Counted from the stretch's first letter, positions 32,604-40,466 are shown. The stretch is 50,189 nucleotides of DNA from Candidatus Bipolaricaulota bacterium (GCA_025061735.1 JANXAU010000013.1:1-50189); one strand, 5' to 3'. Notes: a model not told the origin generated them from the letters alone. A program made the numbers and translations.

Positions 32604-33305
32604 ATGCTGCAAGAACTGGAGCGACTGCTGCTGGTGCAACAGCACGATCTAGAAGCGCGCGAGATCGCCGAGAAGATCGCGGCGTTGCAGAAGCGACGTG
32701 CGTCTTTGCAGCAAGCTTTCGCTCGCGAAGACGCCGACTTCGCCGCCCAGAAAAAACAATTTGAAGAACTCAAGCGTCGCAGCCGCGAACGCAGCGCCGA
32801 GGTGGACGATCTAGACACCCAAGTCCGCCAAGACGAGCAGAAGCTCAAATCAGGGCTGGCCAGCTACAAAGAGATGGAAGCCTTGCGCCGCCGCATCGAA
32901 CAGAACCGCCAGCGCATCAACCAACTCTCCGATGAAGCCCTCGCCCTCCTCGCCCAAGTCGAAGAGGAAGAACCCAAAATCCGAGCGGCCGAAGCTGCCT
33001 TCCACAAATGGAAGAAGAAGATCGAAGAAGAGTTGGCCCAGATTGACGAGGAGATCTCCACCCAGCAGAAGGCGCTGGCCACTGCCCACGAGCGCCGCGC
33101 CGCTAGCGTAGCCCAGATCGACCCCGCCTTGCTCCAGCAGTACGAGCACCTGCGCCACCGCCACCCCAATCCCATCGCCTTGGTGCAGAACGGCATCTGC
33201 TCCGGATGCCATCTGCGCGTCAGCGAGATCGCCCTCGAACGGCTCCGCGAAGGGGCTGAGATCGTCACCTGCGAGAACTGCTCGCGCTTGCTCTATCTGA
33301 AGTGA
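32604..33305 (+). CDS. coiled-coil protein with C4-type zinc ribbon
   Basis: A 233-residue protein: a long antiparallel coiled coil (residues about 1-175, with LQQAFAREDADFAAQKKQFE and dense Glu/Lys/Arg heptads) followed by a zinc ribbon, CSGCHLRVSEI and CENCSRLLYL. This is the widespread family related to Helicobacter HP0958 (FlgZ), described as an RNA/flagellar chaperone there; the general role is unclear. No flagellar gene is nearby. It is followed 5 nt later by the TPM gene. Confidence 0.88.
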   Translation: MLQELERLLLVQQHDLEAREIAEKIAALQKRRASLQQAFAREDADFAAQKKQFEELKRRSRERSAEVDDLDTQVRQDEQKLKSGLASYKEMEALRRRIEQNRQRINQLSDEALALLAQVEEEEPKIRAAEAAFHKWKKKIEEELAQIDEEISTQQKALATAHERRAASVAQIDPALLQQYEHLRHRHPNPIALVQNGICSGCHLRVSEIALERLREGAEIVTCENCSRLLYLK

Positions 33306-33310
33306 CCGCT

Positions 33311-34015
33311 ATGCGCGCGCTCCTCTTGGCCGGAGTCTTGGGAATCTGGACGTTGATCGCCGCGATGGCCCAACCCGAGGAGGAGATCGTGCTCCCGCGT
33401 CAGATGGGCGCGATCAACGATTATGCCGCCGTGATCGGGCCGGCACGCGCGGCCTTGCAAACCCAGCTCGACGAGATCAAAAAGAACTTTGACGTTGAGA
33501 TCGTCATCCTCGCCACGATCTACGACCCCTACGACGACCCCCAACGCTTCGCCCAGAGCATCTGGGAGTCGTGGGGCTTGGGGGAGCGCACAGCGCTGCT
33601 GCTCTTTACCAAAGAGCGGCCGGAGCGCTGGGTCTTCGAGCTGAAGCTGGGAGAGGCGCTGCGCTTGTCGCTACGCCCAGAGCACCTAGAGCGCCTGCGT
33701 CAGGGGCTGCGGGCACACCTAGAGCGCCGACGCGTACAGACCGCCATCGAAGAGTCGGTCGTCGCGCTACACGCCATGCTCGACGGCAGCTACGGGCAAC
33801 CGCCTCCTGCGCCCCGCTTCGAGTTTGATTTCGCTTGGCTCTGGATCGCTCTGGGAGCCTTGCTCTTGGTGAGCGTCTTCGTGGGAGCGCGAACTTTTCT
33901 CAGGGCGCTCTGCCCGCGCTGCGGCTCGCGAATGCGCACCTACCACGGGTACGGGACGCGCAGCTGGATTACTTATCGTAGTTGCCCGCGCTGCGGCTAC
34001 GCCCGCGGGCGCTAG
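33311..34015 (+). CDS. TPM-domain (YgcG-like) membrane protein with zinc ribbon
   Basis: A 234-residue protein with a signal peptide (RALLLAGVLGIWTLIAAMA), a TPM domain (INDYAAVIGPARAALQTQL, ALLLFTKERPERWVFELKLG), a single membrane helix (LWIALGALLLVSVFVGA) and a cytoplasmic zinc ribbon (CPRCGSRM and CPRCGYARG). TPM proteins are linked to photosystem repair and membrane quality control in other organisms. A GTG at 33302 overlapping the previous stop is an alternative start. The stop shares the bases CTAG with the convergent gene. Confidence 0.82.
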   Translation: MRALLLAGVLGIWTLIAAMAQPEEEIVLPRQMGAINDYAAVIGPARAALQTQLDEIKKNFDVEIVILATIYDPYDDPQRFAQSIWESWGLGERTALLLFTKERPERWVFELKLGEALRLSLRPEHLERLRQGLRAHLERRRVQTAIEESVVALHAMLDGSYGQPPPAPRFEFDFAWLWIALGALLLVSVFVGARTFLRALCPRCGSRMRTYHGYGTRSWITYRSCPRCGYARGR

Positions 34016-34269
34016 TTCGCACTGGGCACAAATTCCCGTGTTCTACCGCTGCGACGCGGTTCGTCTAATCGGATAATCAGCGAAAGGCTGAGACGATTGC
34101 CCTCCGCCTGCAGGCGCGAGCGCAGCTCGCGATTGTGCGCCAGCAGCTGCACCAAGTCATTCGCCAGCAGCTCGGCCGCGCGATGGATATACGAGAGCGA
34201 GTTCTGACCGTCTCCTAAGTCTTGCCATTCTTCGATAGTGCCGACCAAACGGGCTTCTGCCTCGGCCAT
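34012..34269 (-). CDS. 85-residue hypothetical protein
   Basis: A small soluble, helical, charged protein (EEWQDLGDGQNSLSYIHRAAELLANDLVQLLAHNRELRSRLQ) of no family I know. An AAGGAGG lies 13 nt before the ATG at 34269, farther than ideal. The stop overlaps the convergent TPM gene by the shared tetranucleotide CTAG, an arrangement also used by uvrB and the AbrB gene, which favours a real gene. Confidence 0.6.
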   Translation of the reverse strand: MAEAEARLVGTIEEWQDLGDGQNSLSYIHRAAELLANDLVQLLAHNRELRSRLQAEGNRLSLSLIIRLDEPRRSGRTREFVPSAN

Positions 34270-34382
34270 AAGGGTCTTGTGCCTCCTTGTTTTTCTTTGC
34301 CTGACGGTCCGATGTTAGAAGAGAACAGGACAGCAGACTATGACGAGAATTACATTGGGGCTGAATTTTTGCGAGATTTTGC

Positions 34383-34388
34383 TAAAAT
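34383..34388 (+). promoter_or_regulatory. -10 box of rnpB
   Basis: TAAAAT ends 6 nt before G34395, the first base of helix P1, which matches the expected start. The -35 region is weak (CTGAAT at 34361-34366, 16 nt upstream). Confidence 0.5.
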
Positions 34389-34394
34389 AGCAGG

Positions 34395-34893
34395 GCGAAG
34401 GGGAGCAGAGGGCCGCCCCAGACTTCGTCTGGACTGTACATCTTCGTCGGTCCGCTGGCCGGCGAAGGCGACTGGTCCAGGCGAAGCCTGGGGAGGAAAG
34501 TCCGGACTCCACAGGGCAGGCCGCTCGCCAAGGGTGCGCAGCACCCAAGACGAGAGGGAGCGATCCCTGGACAGTGCCACAGAGAAGAGACCGCCTACGG
34601 TCTGACCTAACCCCCTAGACCCCCTTCCTCAAACAGAGAAGGGGGAAGGCTCCTCCCCGTGTCGGGGAGGGGCTGTTGGGGAGGGATCAGGCCCGGCAAG
34701 GGTGAAACGGTGGGGTAAGAGCCCACCGCCCCGCTCGCGAGAGTCGGGGGCACGGCAAACCCCGGCCGGAGCAAGACCAAATAGGGGCGCGCTTGAGAGT
34801 GGCCCGCTCGATGCGCCCGGGTAGGTCGCCCAGAGAGATGGCCCTCACCGACTCGCAGAGTCGGCACAGAATCCGGCTTACGCTCCCCTTCGC
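34395..34893 (+). ncRNA. rnpB: RNase P RNA, type A, with enlarged P12 region
   Basis: The catalytic RNA of RNase P. Helix P1 is a perfect 12-bp pair (GCGAAGGGGAGC with GCTCCCCTTCGC) at the two ends. Conserved blocks are all present: GAGGAAAGTCCGGACTCC, CAGTGCCACAGAGAA, GGCAAGGGTGAAACGG, AGAGCCCACCG, ACGGCAAACCCC, GAGCAAGACCAAATAGG and AGAATCCGGCTTAC. The length of about 499 nt exceeds the usual 350-400; the extra is mainly about 98 nt in the P12 position (34595-34694) with two strong GC hairpins. There is no terminator: the MFS start codon lies 7 nt after P1. Confidence 0.97.
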
Positions 34894-34900
34894 TTGATTT

Positions 34901-36124
34901 ATGAAGCCCCAAGCGCAAGCGCCGAGAGCATGGCTCAATCGCAACGTCTGGGCCATGACGATCACGAGCTTTCTCTCCGACGCCGGACACGAGACGGCCA
35001 CAACGATCCTTCCCCAATTTCTCCATCTGCTGGGCGCTCCCGCGGCGATCCTGGGGGTCATCGAAGGGGTCTCCGACGCGATCGCGAGCTTCTCTAAGCT
35101 TGGAGCGGGCTGGTACTCTGACAGAATCGGGCATCGCAAGGCGATCTCGACGTTCGGGTACTTTCTCACGGGGATCACCAAGGCGCTCTTTGCGTTTGCG
35201 GTCAGTTGGCCCTTGGTGCTGATCGGGCGGGTGTTGGGCTGGTTTGGGCGGGGGATTCGCGGGCCGCTGCGCGACGCGATCTTGGCCGAATCGGTTCCCG
35301 AAGAGAGCCGGGGACGAGCTTTTGGGTTTCAGCGCGCTGGGGATACCCTGGGCGCGATCGTGGGGCCTGTAGGGGGAGTGGCGCTGTTAGCGCTCTTGGC
35401 CCCCTATGCTGACGATCCGACGATGCCCTTTCGCACGGTCTTTCTGGTGACGCTGGTGCCGGGGTTGGGGGCAGCGTTGGTCTTTGGGCTGTTCGTGCGC
35501 GAGCGACGTCGTGCCCCCAATCACCAGATGCGCTTGTGGGCCACCGTGCGCGCTCTGCCCGATTCGTATCGCAGATTCTTAGTAGGAGTAGGAGTCTTCG
35601 GCGCGGGCGATTTCGCCCACACGATGCTGATTCTAGCAGCAACCCAGTTGCTCACGCCCGCTTACGGGCTGCTGGGAGCAGCGCAGATCGCTGCGATGCT
35701 CTTTGTCGTGCGCAATCTGCTCTACGCCGCAGCGGCCTATCCCGTGGGCGCGTTGAGCGACCGAGTCGGTCGACGCGCTCTGTTGGCGTTGGGGTATCTT
35801 CTGGGAGCGTTGGTCTCTTGCGGGGTTCTCTTGGCGTTTCTCGCTTCTGTTTCTTCTCTGTTCTATCTGGGGATGCTCTTTGCGCTGGCGGGCGTCTATA
35901 TCGCTGTAGAAGACACGCTCGAGGGGGCGCTCACGGCGGACTTGGTTCCCAACGAAGGGGTTCGTGGCGTAGCCTATGGCGTCTTAGGGACGATCAACGG
36001 CGTAGGGGACTTCATCGCGAGCGCCGTAGTAGGGCTGCTGTGGACGGCCCTCTCGCCCGTCGTCGCGTTTGGCTATGCAGCGCTGCTGATGGCCGCCGGA
36101 GCGCTGATCCTCTCCAGAGATTAG
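34901..36124 (+). CDS. MFS transporter
   Basis: A 407-residue protein with about twelve membrane helices and the MFS loop motif between helices 2 and 3 (GWYSDRIGHRKAIS), repeated in the second half (GALSDRVGRRALLALG). The pattern GRGIRGPLRDAILAESVPEESRGRAFGFQRAGDTLGAI is typical of a widespread group of uncharacterised MFS exporters. It begins 7 nt after rnpB with no Shine-Dalgarno, so it is probably expressed from the rnpB transcript. The stop overlaps the DUF4097 gene (TTAG). Confidence 0.9.
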   Translation: MKPQAQAPRAWLNRNVWAMTITSFLSDAGHETATTILPQFLHLLGAPAAILGVIEGVSDAIASFSKLGAGWYSDRIGHRKAISTFGYFLTGITKALFAFAVSWPLVLIGRVLGWFGRGIRGPLRDAILAESVPEESRGRAFGFQRAGDTLGAIVGPVGGVALLALLAPYADDPTMPFRTVFLVTLVPGLGAALVFGLFVRERRRAPNHQMRLWATVRALPDSYRRFLVGVGVFGAGDFAHTMLILAATQLLTPAYGLLGAAQIAAMLFVVRNLLYAAAAYPVGALSDRVGRRALLALGYLLGALVSCGVLLAFLASVSSLFYLGMLFALAGVYIAVEDTLEGALTADLVPNEGVRGVAYGVLGTINGVGDFIASAVVGLLWTALSPVVAFGYAALLMAAGALILSRD

Positions 36125-37191
36125 CGAATCTCAATATTCCCATTCATGGTGCTCGCGCGCACCGAGATCTTGGTAGAAGCCTGCTCGAAGTTCGCGCTCG
36201 TCCCTTCGAGATGGCGACGCTCTTCGGTGCTCAAGCGCAGATCGCTCCTGTTGGCTATGACGCGCCCCAGGGTGCTCTGCGCCCAGATCTGATACCCTAC
36301 GCTGGGGTCATCGGGAATGTCTAGTTGGATGCGCCCGTTGAACGTGTTCAGCGTGTACTCTCCGGTGACCGCGCCCACCCGAAGCTCAATCGCCCCGTTC
36401 ATCGTAGAGAGTTTAGCTTGAGTCGCCGAGAGCCGACCCTCGATCTCGCCGTTGAACGTCTCGACGCTGGCGTTTTCGACGATGAGATTGCGAAGTTCGA
36501 TCTTGCCGTTGGTGGTCTTCACGCGCGCGTGCGTCGCGTTGAGCGCGCCGATCTCGATCCGCCCGTTCACCGTTTCGATCTCAAGAGTATAAACTCTGTC
36601 GCGCGGGAGCGAGAGTCTTAAGTCTAGCTCGATCTCGACGGGGCTGCCGATCCCCAGCCGCAGCAATCTCTGATTGAACTCGATGCCCGTTGGCGAAACC
36701 CGTGGCGGCGCGAGTTCGACTTCGCGAAGTGCTCGTTCGACATCGGCGGGATTCCAGCCCCGCGCACGGGCCGTGACTTTCGCTTCAAAGTTCTCTGCCG
36801 TCCAAGTCTGTAGGCTGATATTCCCATTGATGAGCAAGAGCTTGACCGTAGGGCTTATCTCGGTTGTAAAAGGGCCTTCGGTGGAGAAGCTCTTCTCGAT
36901 GCGCACCGGCCCGGCCAAGTTCACCCAGACGCTCACGCCCGAATGCGCCAAGATCAAGCTGACGACGAGCGCCCCGACGATGAGCATCACAACGTGAACG
37001 ATCTCATCCAGAAGCCGCGAGGGCGACCAAAGCGCTACGCCAAAGCCGATCAACAACACAACGCCGCCGACGATGACCAGATCGCTCAGCTCTGACGGGG
37101 TGAAATTGTTCCAAGGGATATATTGCAACCCCAACAGCAAGACGCCGAGAAAGATCAGAAACTCGCCGAAGCGAATCGCGCCCGATCTCAT
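36121..37191 (-). CDS. DUF4097-type beta-solenoid membrane protein
   Basis: A 356-residue protein: three N-terminal membrane helices (EFLIFLGVLLLGLQYIPW, DLVIVGGVVLLIGFGVALW, VVMLIVGALVVSLILAH), then a DUF4097-like beta-solenoid outside the membrane with repeated NGxI strands (VNGRIEIGALN, TNGKIELRNLI, FNGEIEGRL, MNGAIELRV, FNGRIQL). Such proteins are coded with LiaI/PspC-type envelope-stress genes. It overlaps the upstream LiaI-like gene by 4 nt. Role: probable envelope-stress sensor or scaffold. Confidence 0.85.
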   Translation of the reverse strand: MRSGAIRFGEFLIFLGVLLLGLQYIPWNNFTPSELSDLVIVGGVVLLIGFGVALWSPSRLLDEIVHVVMLIVGALVVSLILAHSGVSVWVNLAGPVRIEKSFSTEGPFTTEISPTVKLLLINGNISLQTWTAENFEAKVTARARGWNPADVERALREVELAPPRVSPTGIEFNQRLLRLGIGSPVEIELDLRLSLPRDRVYTLEIETVNGRIEIGALNATHARVKTTNGKIELRNLIVENASVETFNGEIEGRLSATQAKLSTMNGAIELRVGAVTGEYTLNTFNGRIQLDIPDDPSVGYQIWAQSTLGRVIANRSDLRLSTEERRHLEGTSANFEQASTKISVRASTMNGNIEIR

Positions 37192-37424
37192 AGACGCTCA
37201 TCCTCTTCTTGGCCCTCTTCTTGAGAGAGGGGCCGAGGCCGCCAGCGGGCAAAGCCCGAGACCAAAAAAGCTATGCCCAAGACAATCAAGATCGCCGGGA
37301 GGAGCAGCTCCCAGCGCATCTCGAACCACCCTAAAAGCGAGAGCTTCCAAATGGCTCCCCCCAGCACGAAGACCACGCCCCAGAAGAGATACGAGTACGG
37401 ATTGTGCAGCCGGCGCTCAGACAT
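37188..37424 (-). CDS. small LiaI-like two-helix membrane protein
   Basis: A 78-residue protein with two hydrophobic segments (YLFWGVVFVLGGAIWKL and LLLPAILIVLGIAFLVSGF) and a charged acidic tail, as in LiaI/DUF5668 proteins. AAGGAGG lies 8 nt before the ATG at 37424. Its start codon and ribosome-binding site lie inside the 3' part of the upstream gene. Its stop overlaps DUF4097 by 4 nt. Confidence 0.75.
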   Translation of the reverse strand: MSERRLHNPYSYLFWGVVFVLGGAIWKLSLLGWFEMRWELLLPAILIVLGIAFLVSGFARWRPRPLSQEEGQEEDERL

Positions 37425-37876
37425 TGGCAGCACCTCCTTCTAGCTAGGCGAAGCACCTCCTTGGTACGCGCATAAGCTAGCCAGATCAGAAAGACTCCTG
37501 CGACTACTAAGATGACCGCCCAGGGGATGTCAATCTTCAAATAATCTTTGGCCAGCAGATAGGCTCCCCAGCCGATGAGCACCAAGCCACCTACAATAAG
37601 CCACTCCCGCTCTTCTTTCTTCTTAGAGTTCTCGGTCTTGACCGGAGCTGTCGGCTGAGCTAATTCTGAAGATCCCGGCTCTGTAGAGACGGCTCTCTGG
37701 GAACGCGCATAGATGCTGGCAATCAACAGCCCAGCGATCACAGCCCCAACGGGCCATAAGATCAAACCGATGACGACCATCGCAATCGCATAGTCAGACT
37801 TGGTCGCGTACTTGGCGAGCAAGTCCCCCATCTCCGCTAAGAAGTCCAGCAGCGATTTCGATGACGATGCGCTCAC
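37331..37876 (-). CDS. LiaF-TM/PspC-like membrane protein with anomalous C-terminus
   Basis: A 181-residue frame. The first 140 residues are a four-helix membrane protein (YAIAMVVIGLILWPVGAVIA; LIVGGLVLIGWGAYLLA; IDIPWAVILVVAGVFLIWLAYA) with a Pro/Lys linker. The last 38 residues (from RRRCCQC on) are Cys/Ser/Gly-rich, unlike any normal end, and overlap the next gene by 94 nt. A TAG in another frame falls exactly where the protein should end (near 37440), so a lost stop or one-base shift may have extended it. GTG start at 37876 with GGGG upstream is uncertain. Confidence 0.65.
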   Translation of the reverse strand: MSASSSKSLLDFLAEMGDLLAKYATKSDYAIAMVVIGLILWPVGAVIAGLLIASIYARSQRAVSTEPGSSELAQPTAPVKTENSKKKEEREWLIVGGLVLIGWGAYLLAKDYLKIDIPWAVILVVAGVFLIWLAYARTKEVLRLARRRCCQCLSAGCTIRTRISSGAWSSCWGEPFGSSRF

Positions 37877-37980
37877 GGATTCATCACCCCTTCACGCAGA
37901 CAAAGGTTGATGGTCTAGGAGTTGGCTCTTGCATCTTCGATTCCCCCTCTCTTCGTTTAGTTTCTGTATCTTTTGCGAAA

Positions 37981-38247
37981 TTAAACCGTAACCAACTCCA
38001 AGCTTTGAATGCGCGAGCGATCCGGTCTTAGATGCTTGATAATCACGAACAGAACAGGCTGACCTGGCTCTAGATGCGAGCGCCCTAGCTGCTCGCTCCA
38101 GCGGTTGAACTCCTCGTCCCCTTCTAATTGCAAGATGATGCGAGCGTTGGCAGGGATCTTCGCGGCAAAGCGCGGGTGCTCGCGCACATACTTATTGAAC
38201 TCTCGGATGAGCATCCCATGCTTGACTTCATAAATCGACAAGCTCAT
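37981..38247 (-). CDS. 88-residue protein, DUF5647-like
   Basis: A small protein (EVKHGMLIREFNKYVREHPRFAAKIPANARIIL, ending LFVIIKHLRPDRSRIQSLELVTV). The pattern HPxFAxxIPxxAxII resembles what I recall of DUF5647, a family of unknown function. GGGAGG precedes the ATG at 38247. It overlaps the gene upstream by 4 nt (ATGA), forming a two-gene unit. A toxin-antitoxin or other regulatory pair is possible but not shown. Confidence 0.6.
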   Translation of the reverse strand: MSLSIYEVKHGMLIREFNKYVREHPRFAAKIPANARIILQLEGDEEFNRWSEQLGRSHLEPGQPVLFVIIKHLRPDRSRIQSLELVTV

Positions 38248-38558
38248 GGGAACCTCCCTTCAAGAAAGCGCTCTCGATAGACCTTCCAGCGCTGCTCCAG
38301 ATCCTCCTCGGCAGCCGTCAAGGCCTCTGCAAATTCCAAAGCGATCTCGTCTTTGCGCGCTTGCCCATGAATATTATACCGATCTACATGAGCGTAGCCA
38401 TGAGCGCAGTCGTAGCGGATCACCGGACGCCACTCTCCTCCTGTGAAAACTTCAAGCTGCACTGTATATGCGACAACGCGCCCGCGCTCTGTTCGGTGAT
38501 AATGTCGCTCGCGTGTGTCTTCCGCTCGTACGATCTCGTATCGTACTTCTTTGGCCAA
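38244..38558 (-). CDS. 104-residue protein, partner of the DUF5647-like gene
   Basis: Starts at TTG 38558 with a purine-rich upstream stretch. The core (GRVVAYTVQLEVFTGGEWRP, VIRYDCAHGYAHVDRYNIHG) is conserved-looking: strand, Trp-Pro turn, then RYDxAHGxAHxD, with His and Asp that could bind metal or act in catalysis. I recall similar small proteins (DUF7718-like) next to DUF5647 proteins in other genomes, function unknown. It follows sppA by 12 nt. Confidence 0.6.
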   Translation of the reverse strand: MAKEVRYEIVRAEDTRERHYHRTERGRVVAYTVQLEVFTGGEWRPVIRYDCAHGYAHVDRYNIHGQARKDEIALEFAEALTAAEEDLEQRWKVYRERFLEGRFP

Positions 38559-38570
38559 CTCTTCTTTCCC

Positions 38571-39500
38571 TTAGTTTCCGTACCGCGGCACGGCGTGCCA
38601 GCCCTCCAGCACCCGCAAGAGATAGAGCACCTCGGGCTTAAGCTCTCCCATCACGGTAGTTGTAGCGCCACCGCGCCCAAAAAGCAAATCGAGCAGCCCC
38701 GGCGTCGGCGGACGGTATTCGATCATCGTCGCGTCTGGAGCGTTGGTCAAGCTCCGTGCTACGGATAGGGCCTCTTCTAGACCGCCCAATTGATCTATCA
38801 ATCCCAATTGGAGCGCTTGCGCGCCTGAATAGACTTGTCCCGTCGCCAGCTCGCGCACTCGCTCAACGGGGAGCTTGCGCCCTTCGGCCACAGCGTTGAC
38901 GAATTGCTCATAAAACTCATCTACGTAGCTTTGGAGCAGGGCGCGCTCTTCGTCAGAGAGCGGGCGCAGCCCCCGAAAGACGTCTTTGTATTTCCCAGAT
39001 TTAAAAATCTCTGGCTGAATCCCCAAGTTCTTCAGCAGCTCTTCGATAGAAAAGAGCAACGCGATGACCCCGATGCTCCCGGTGGTCGTCCCCGGATGGG
39101 CGATAATCTTATCAGCGTAGAGCGAGATATAATATCCCCCGGAGGCGGCGACATCGCCCATCGAGACGACGACGGGCTTCTTTGTCTTCTCTTTGAACCT
39201 CTTGATGCTCTCAGCAATCGCTTGCGAAGCCGCGACGGTGCCCCCGGGGCTGTCTATCCGCAAGATGAGAGCCTTCACCGACGGATCGCGTTCGGCTCTC
39301 TTGAGAAAGTTCTCAACCTGAGCCGGGGTGATCCCGCCGCCGCCGAAGAGTCCAGTATCGAGCGATTCGCTGATGGGGCCGCTCAAACGCACCAATGCGA
39401 CCTTGGGCTGGGCCGCCTCGACCCCGCTGCGCCAGAGCGTCCAGACTACCCAGATCCCCAACAGTACGACCAAAATCACCAAAAGAACACGTTTGTTCAT
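38571..39500 (-). CDS. sppA: signal peptide peptidase SppA (short form)
   Basis: A 309-residue membrane-anchored serine protease of the S49 family: N-terminal helix (VLLVILVVLLGIWVVWTLW), LRIDSPGGTVAASQAIAE, the nucleophile Ser in GDVAASGGYYISLYADKI, and the catalytic Lys region (PEIFKSGKYKDVFRG). It degrades leftover signal peptides in the membrane. The single-domain length is that of Gram-positive and archaeal SppA. The ATG at 39500 has GGGGGCGAGG upstream. Confidence 0.94.
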   Translation of the reverse strand: MNKRVLLVILVVLLGIWVVWTLWRSGVEAAQPKVALVRLSGPISESLDTGLFGGGGITPAQVENFLKRAERDPSVKALILRIDSPGGTVAASQAIAESIKRFKEKTKKPVVVSMGDVAASGGYYISLYADKIIAHPGTTTGSIGVIALLFSIEELLKNLGIQPEIFKSGKYKDVFRGLRPLSDEERALLQSYVDEFYEQFVNAVAEGRKLPVERVRELATGQVYSGAQALQLGLIDQLGGLEEALSVARSLTNAPDATMIEYRPPTPGLLDLLFGRGGATTTVMGELKPEVLYLLRVLEGWHAVPRYGN

Positions 39501-39540
39501 CAAAGCCTCGCCCCCTTCAGAATTAAGCCCTAAGATCAAG

Positions 39541-39961
39541 ACGTTGTCAGGACGCCCGCGCAGAAGACCATGACCGAGCCAGAGAGCAAGCCCAATTTTT
39601 TCATCCCAGCTGCCATGTGCGCGAGCGTTCTTGTGCCGTCGGCGTTCTCTCTTTCTGAGACGAAACTTCCCGTCGCGCTCACGACGAATAATTCCCGCGA
39701 TCGTGCCCCAGACGCCCCAGCGCGTTGGGGATCTTCACGACAAACTCTATCGCGATAGAGCGCGTCGAAGGCGCGCCGGCCCATCTCGCGCGCGGTGACG
39801 CTTCCCGGCGCGAAGCGATTGGGCCACAAGTGCAGACCGGAGACTTGTGCGCATGGCGACCTCCTGAGCACTTCTAAGATTTTGATCGTGTGTTTAGTCT
39901 ATCAGACGCTGCACGCCTGCTCTAGTCGCGCCCGCACCAGCGCGATGACAGCTTCTTGCCC
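39541..39961. other. gap without a confident gene; possible decayed sequence
   Basis: About 420 nt between sppA and hicA. On the minus strand an AGGAGG Shine-Dalgarno precedes an ATG that gives only 35 codons, and two other frames continue with basic, protein-like text (WGTIAGIIRRERDGKFRLRK; GRRAFDALYRDRV), as expected of a frameshifted gene remnant. I recognise no family. A perfect 16-bp palindrome CTCTATCGCGATAGAG lies at 39745-39760. Confidence 0.35.
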
Positions 39962-40177
39962 TCAGCGTAGTGCCTCAAATTCATCTACAGTGATTTCGAG
40001 ATCTCTGATGATCTTCCTTAACGTCCCTTTAGCCACATCTTTGCCAGAGTGAATGGGTAAAGTAGTCCAGCGGCCATCGGGATGACGGTAGACGACATGG
40101 CTTCCACTCTGACGGATGCGCTGAAAGCCGAGTTTCTCTAAGATCCTTTGCACCTCTTCTGGTTTAGCAGGAAACAA
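39962..40177 (-). CDS. hicA: HicA toxin, 5' end rearranged by a 69-bp duplication
   Basis: A 71-residue HicA mRNA interferase: EVQRILEKLGFQRIRQSGSHVVYRH carries the catalytic His (GSH), followed by TLPIHSGKDVAKGTLRKIIRDLEI. The ancestral gene began at ATG 40255 (MSKLRPAKPEEVQRI), overlapping the hicB stop by 8 nt, but a 69-nt insertion that includes a copy of 31 nt of hicA itself now puts two stops after codon 15. Translation would have to restart at TTG 40177 (GGA 5 nt plus upstream), giving a protein that lacks only the first few residues. It may be weakly made, uncoupled from hicB, or silent. Confidence 0.85.
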   Translation of the reverse strand: MFPAKPEEVQRILEKLGFQRIRQSGSHVVYRHPDGRWTTLPIHSGKDVAKGTLRKIIRDLEITVDEFEALR

Positions 40178-40240
40178 TCTCTTCCGGCTTGAAGGCCTTT
40201 AAGCCCCCTAGATCCTTTGCACCTCTTCTGGTTTAGCAGG
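40141..40240. repeat. 31-bp direct repeat created by duplication within hicA
   Basis: Identical 31-nt copies at 40141-40171 and 40210-40240, 69 nt apart start to start, both encoding the hicA segment PAKPEEVQRI. The 38 nt between copies contain a near-perfect palindrome, GGCTT-G-AAGGCCTT-T-AAGCC (40186-40205), which could have promoted slippage or marks an inserted element. Confidence 0.9.
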
Positions 40241-40255
40241 GCGGAGCTTAGACAT
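40208..40255 (-). pseudogene. original hicA start, now a 15-codon stub
   Basis: ATG 40255 overlaps the hicB stop by 8 nt as in typical hicBA operons and reads MSKLRPAKPEEVQRI before TAG. Removing the 69-nt insertion would rejoin it in frame to the rest of hicA, giving a normal 74-residue protein. Confidence 0.85.
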
Positions 40256-40466
40256 GGATCTCGACTCGATCTACGGCGATCTCGATGGGGATCGGTTCTC
40301 CCACGCTGTAGCGCGCTTCGATGTGCAATCGGATGGCGTCTTTCAGGTTGTTCAGGGCTTCTTCGTAGGTATCTCCCTGGGAATAGCATCCCTGAAGGGC
40401 AGGGCAGGAGGCGATGTAGATGCCATCCTCATCGCGCTCGACGACGACGGTGAATTGGTACTTCAT
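40248..40466 (-). CDS. hicB: HicB-family antitoxin
   Basis: A 72-residue HicB of the short type, a partial RNase H-like fold: YQFTVVVERDEDGIYIASCPALQGCYSQGDTYEEALNNLKDAIRLHIE. The motif CPxLxGCxSQGDTxEEAxxNxxEAI is the family signature. It neutralises HicA. The C-terminus has no extra DNA-binding domain, so operon control would rest on another mechanism. AAGGTGA lies upstream of the ATG. It reads intact. Confidence 0.93.
   Translation of the reverse strand: MKYQFTVVVERDEDGIYIASCPALQGCYSQGDTYEEALNNLKDAIRLHIEARYSVGEPIPIEIAVDRVEIHV

Noticed and set aside
39570-39758. A plus-strand frame of 62 codons in the gap after sppA.
   Set aside because: No ribosome-binding site and a Ser/Pro-rich text typical of a shadow frame; the minus strand shows more protein-like fragments.
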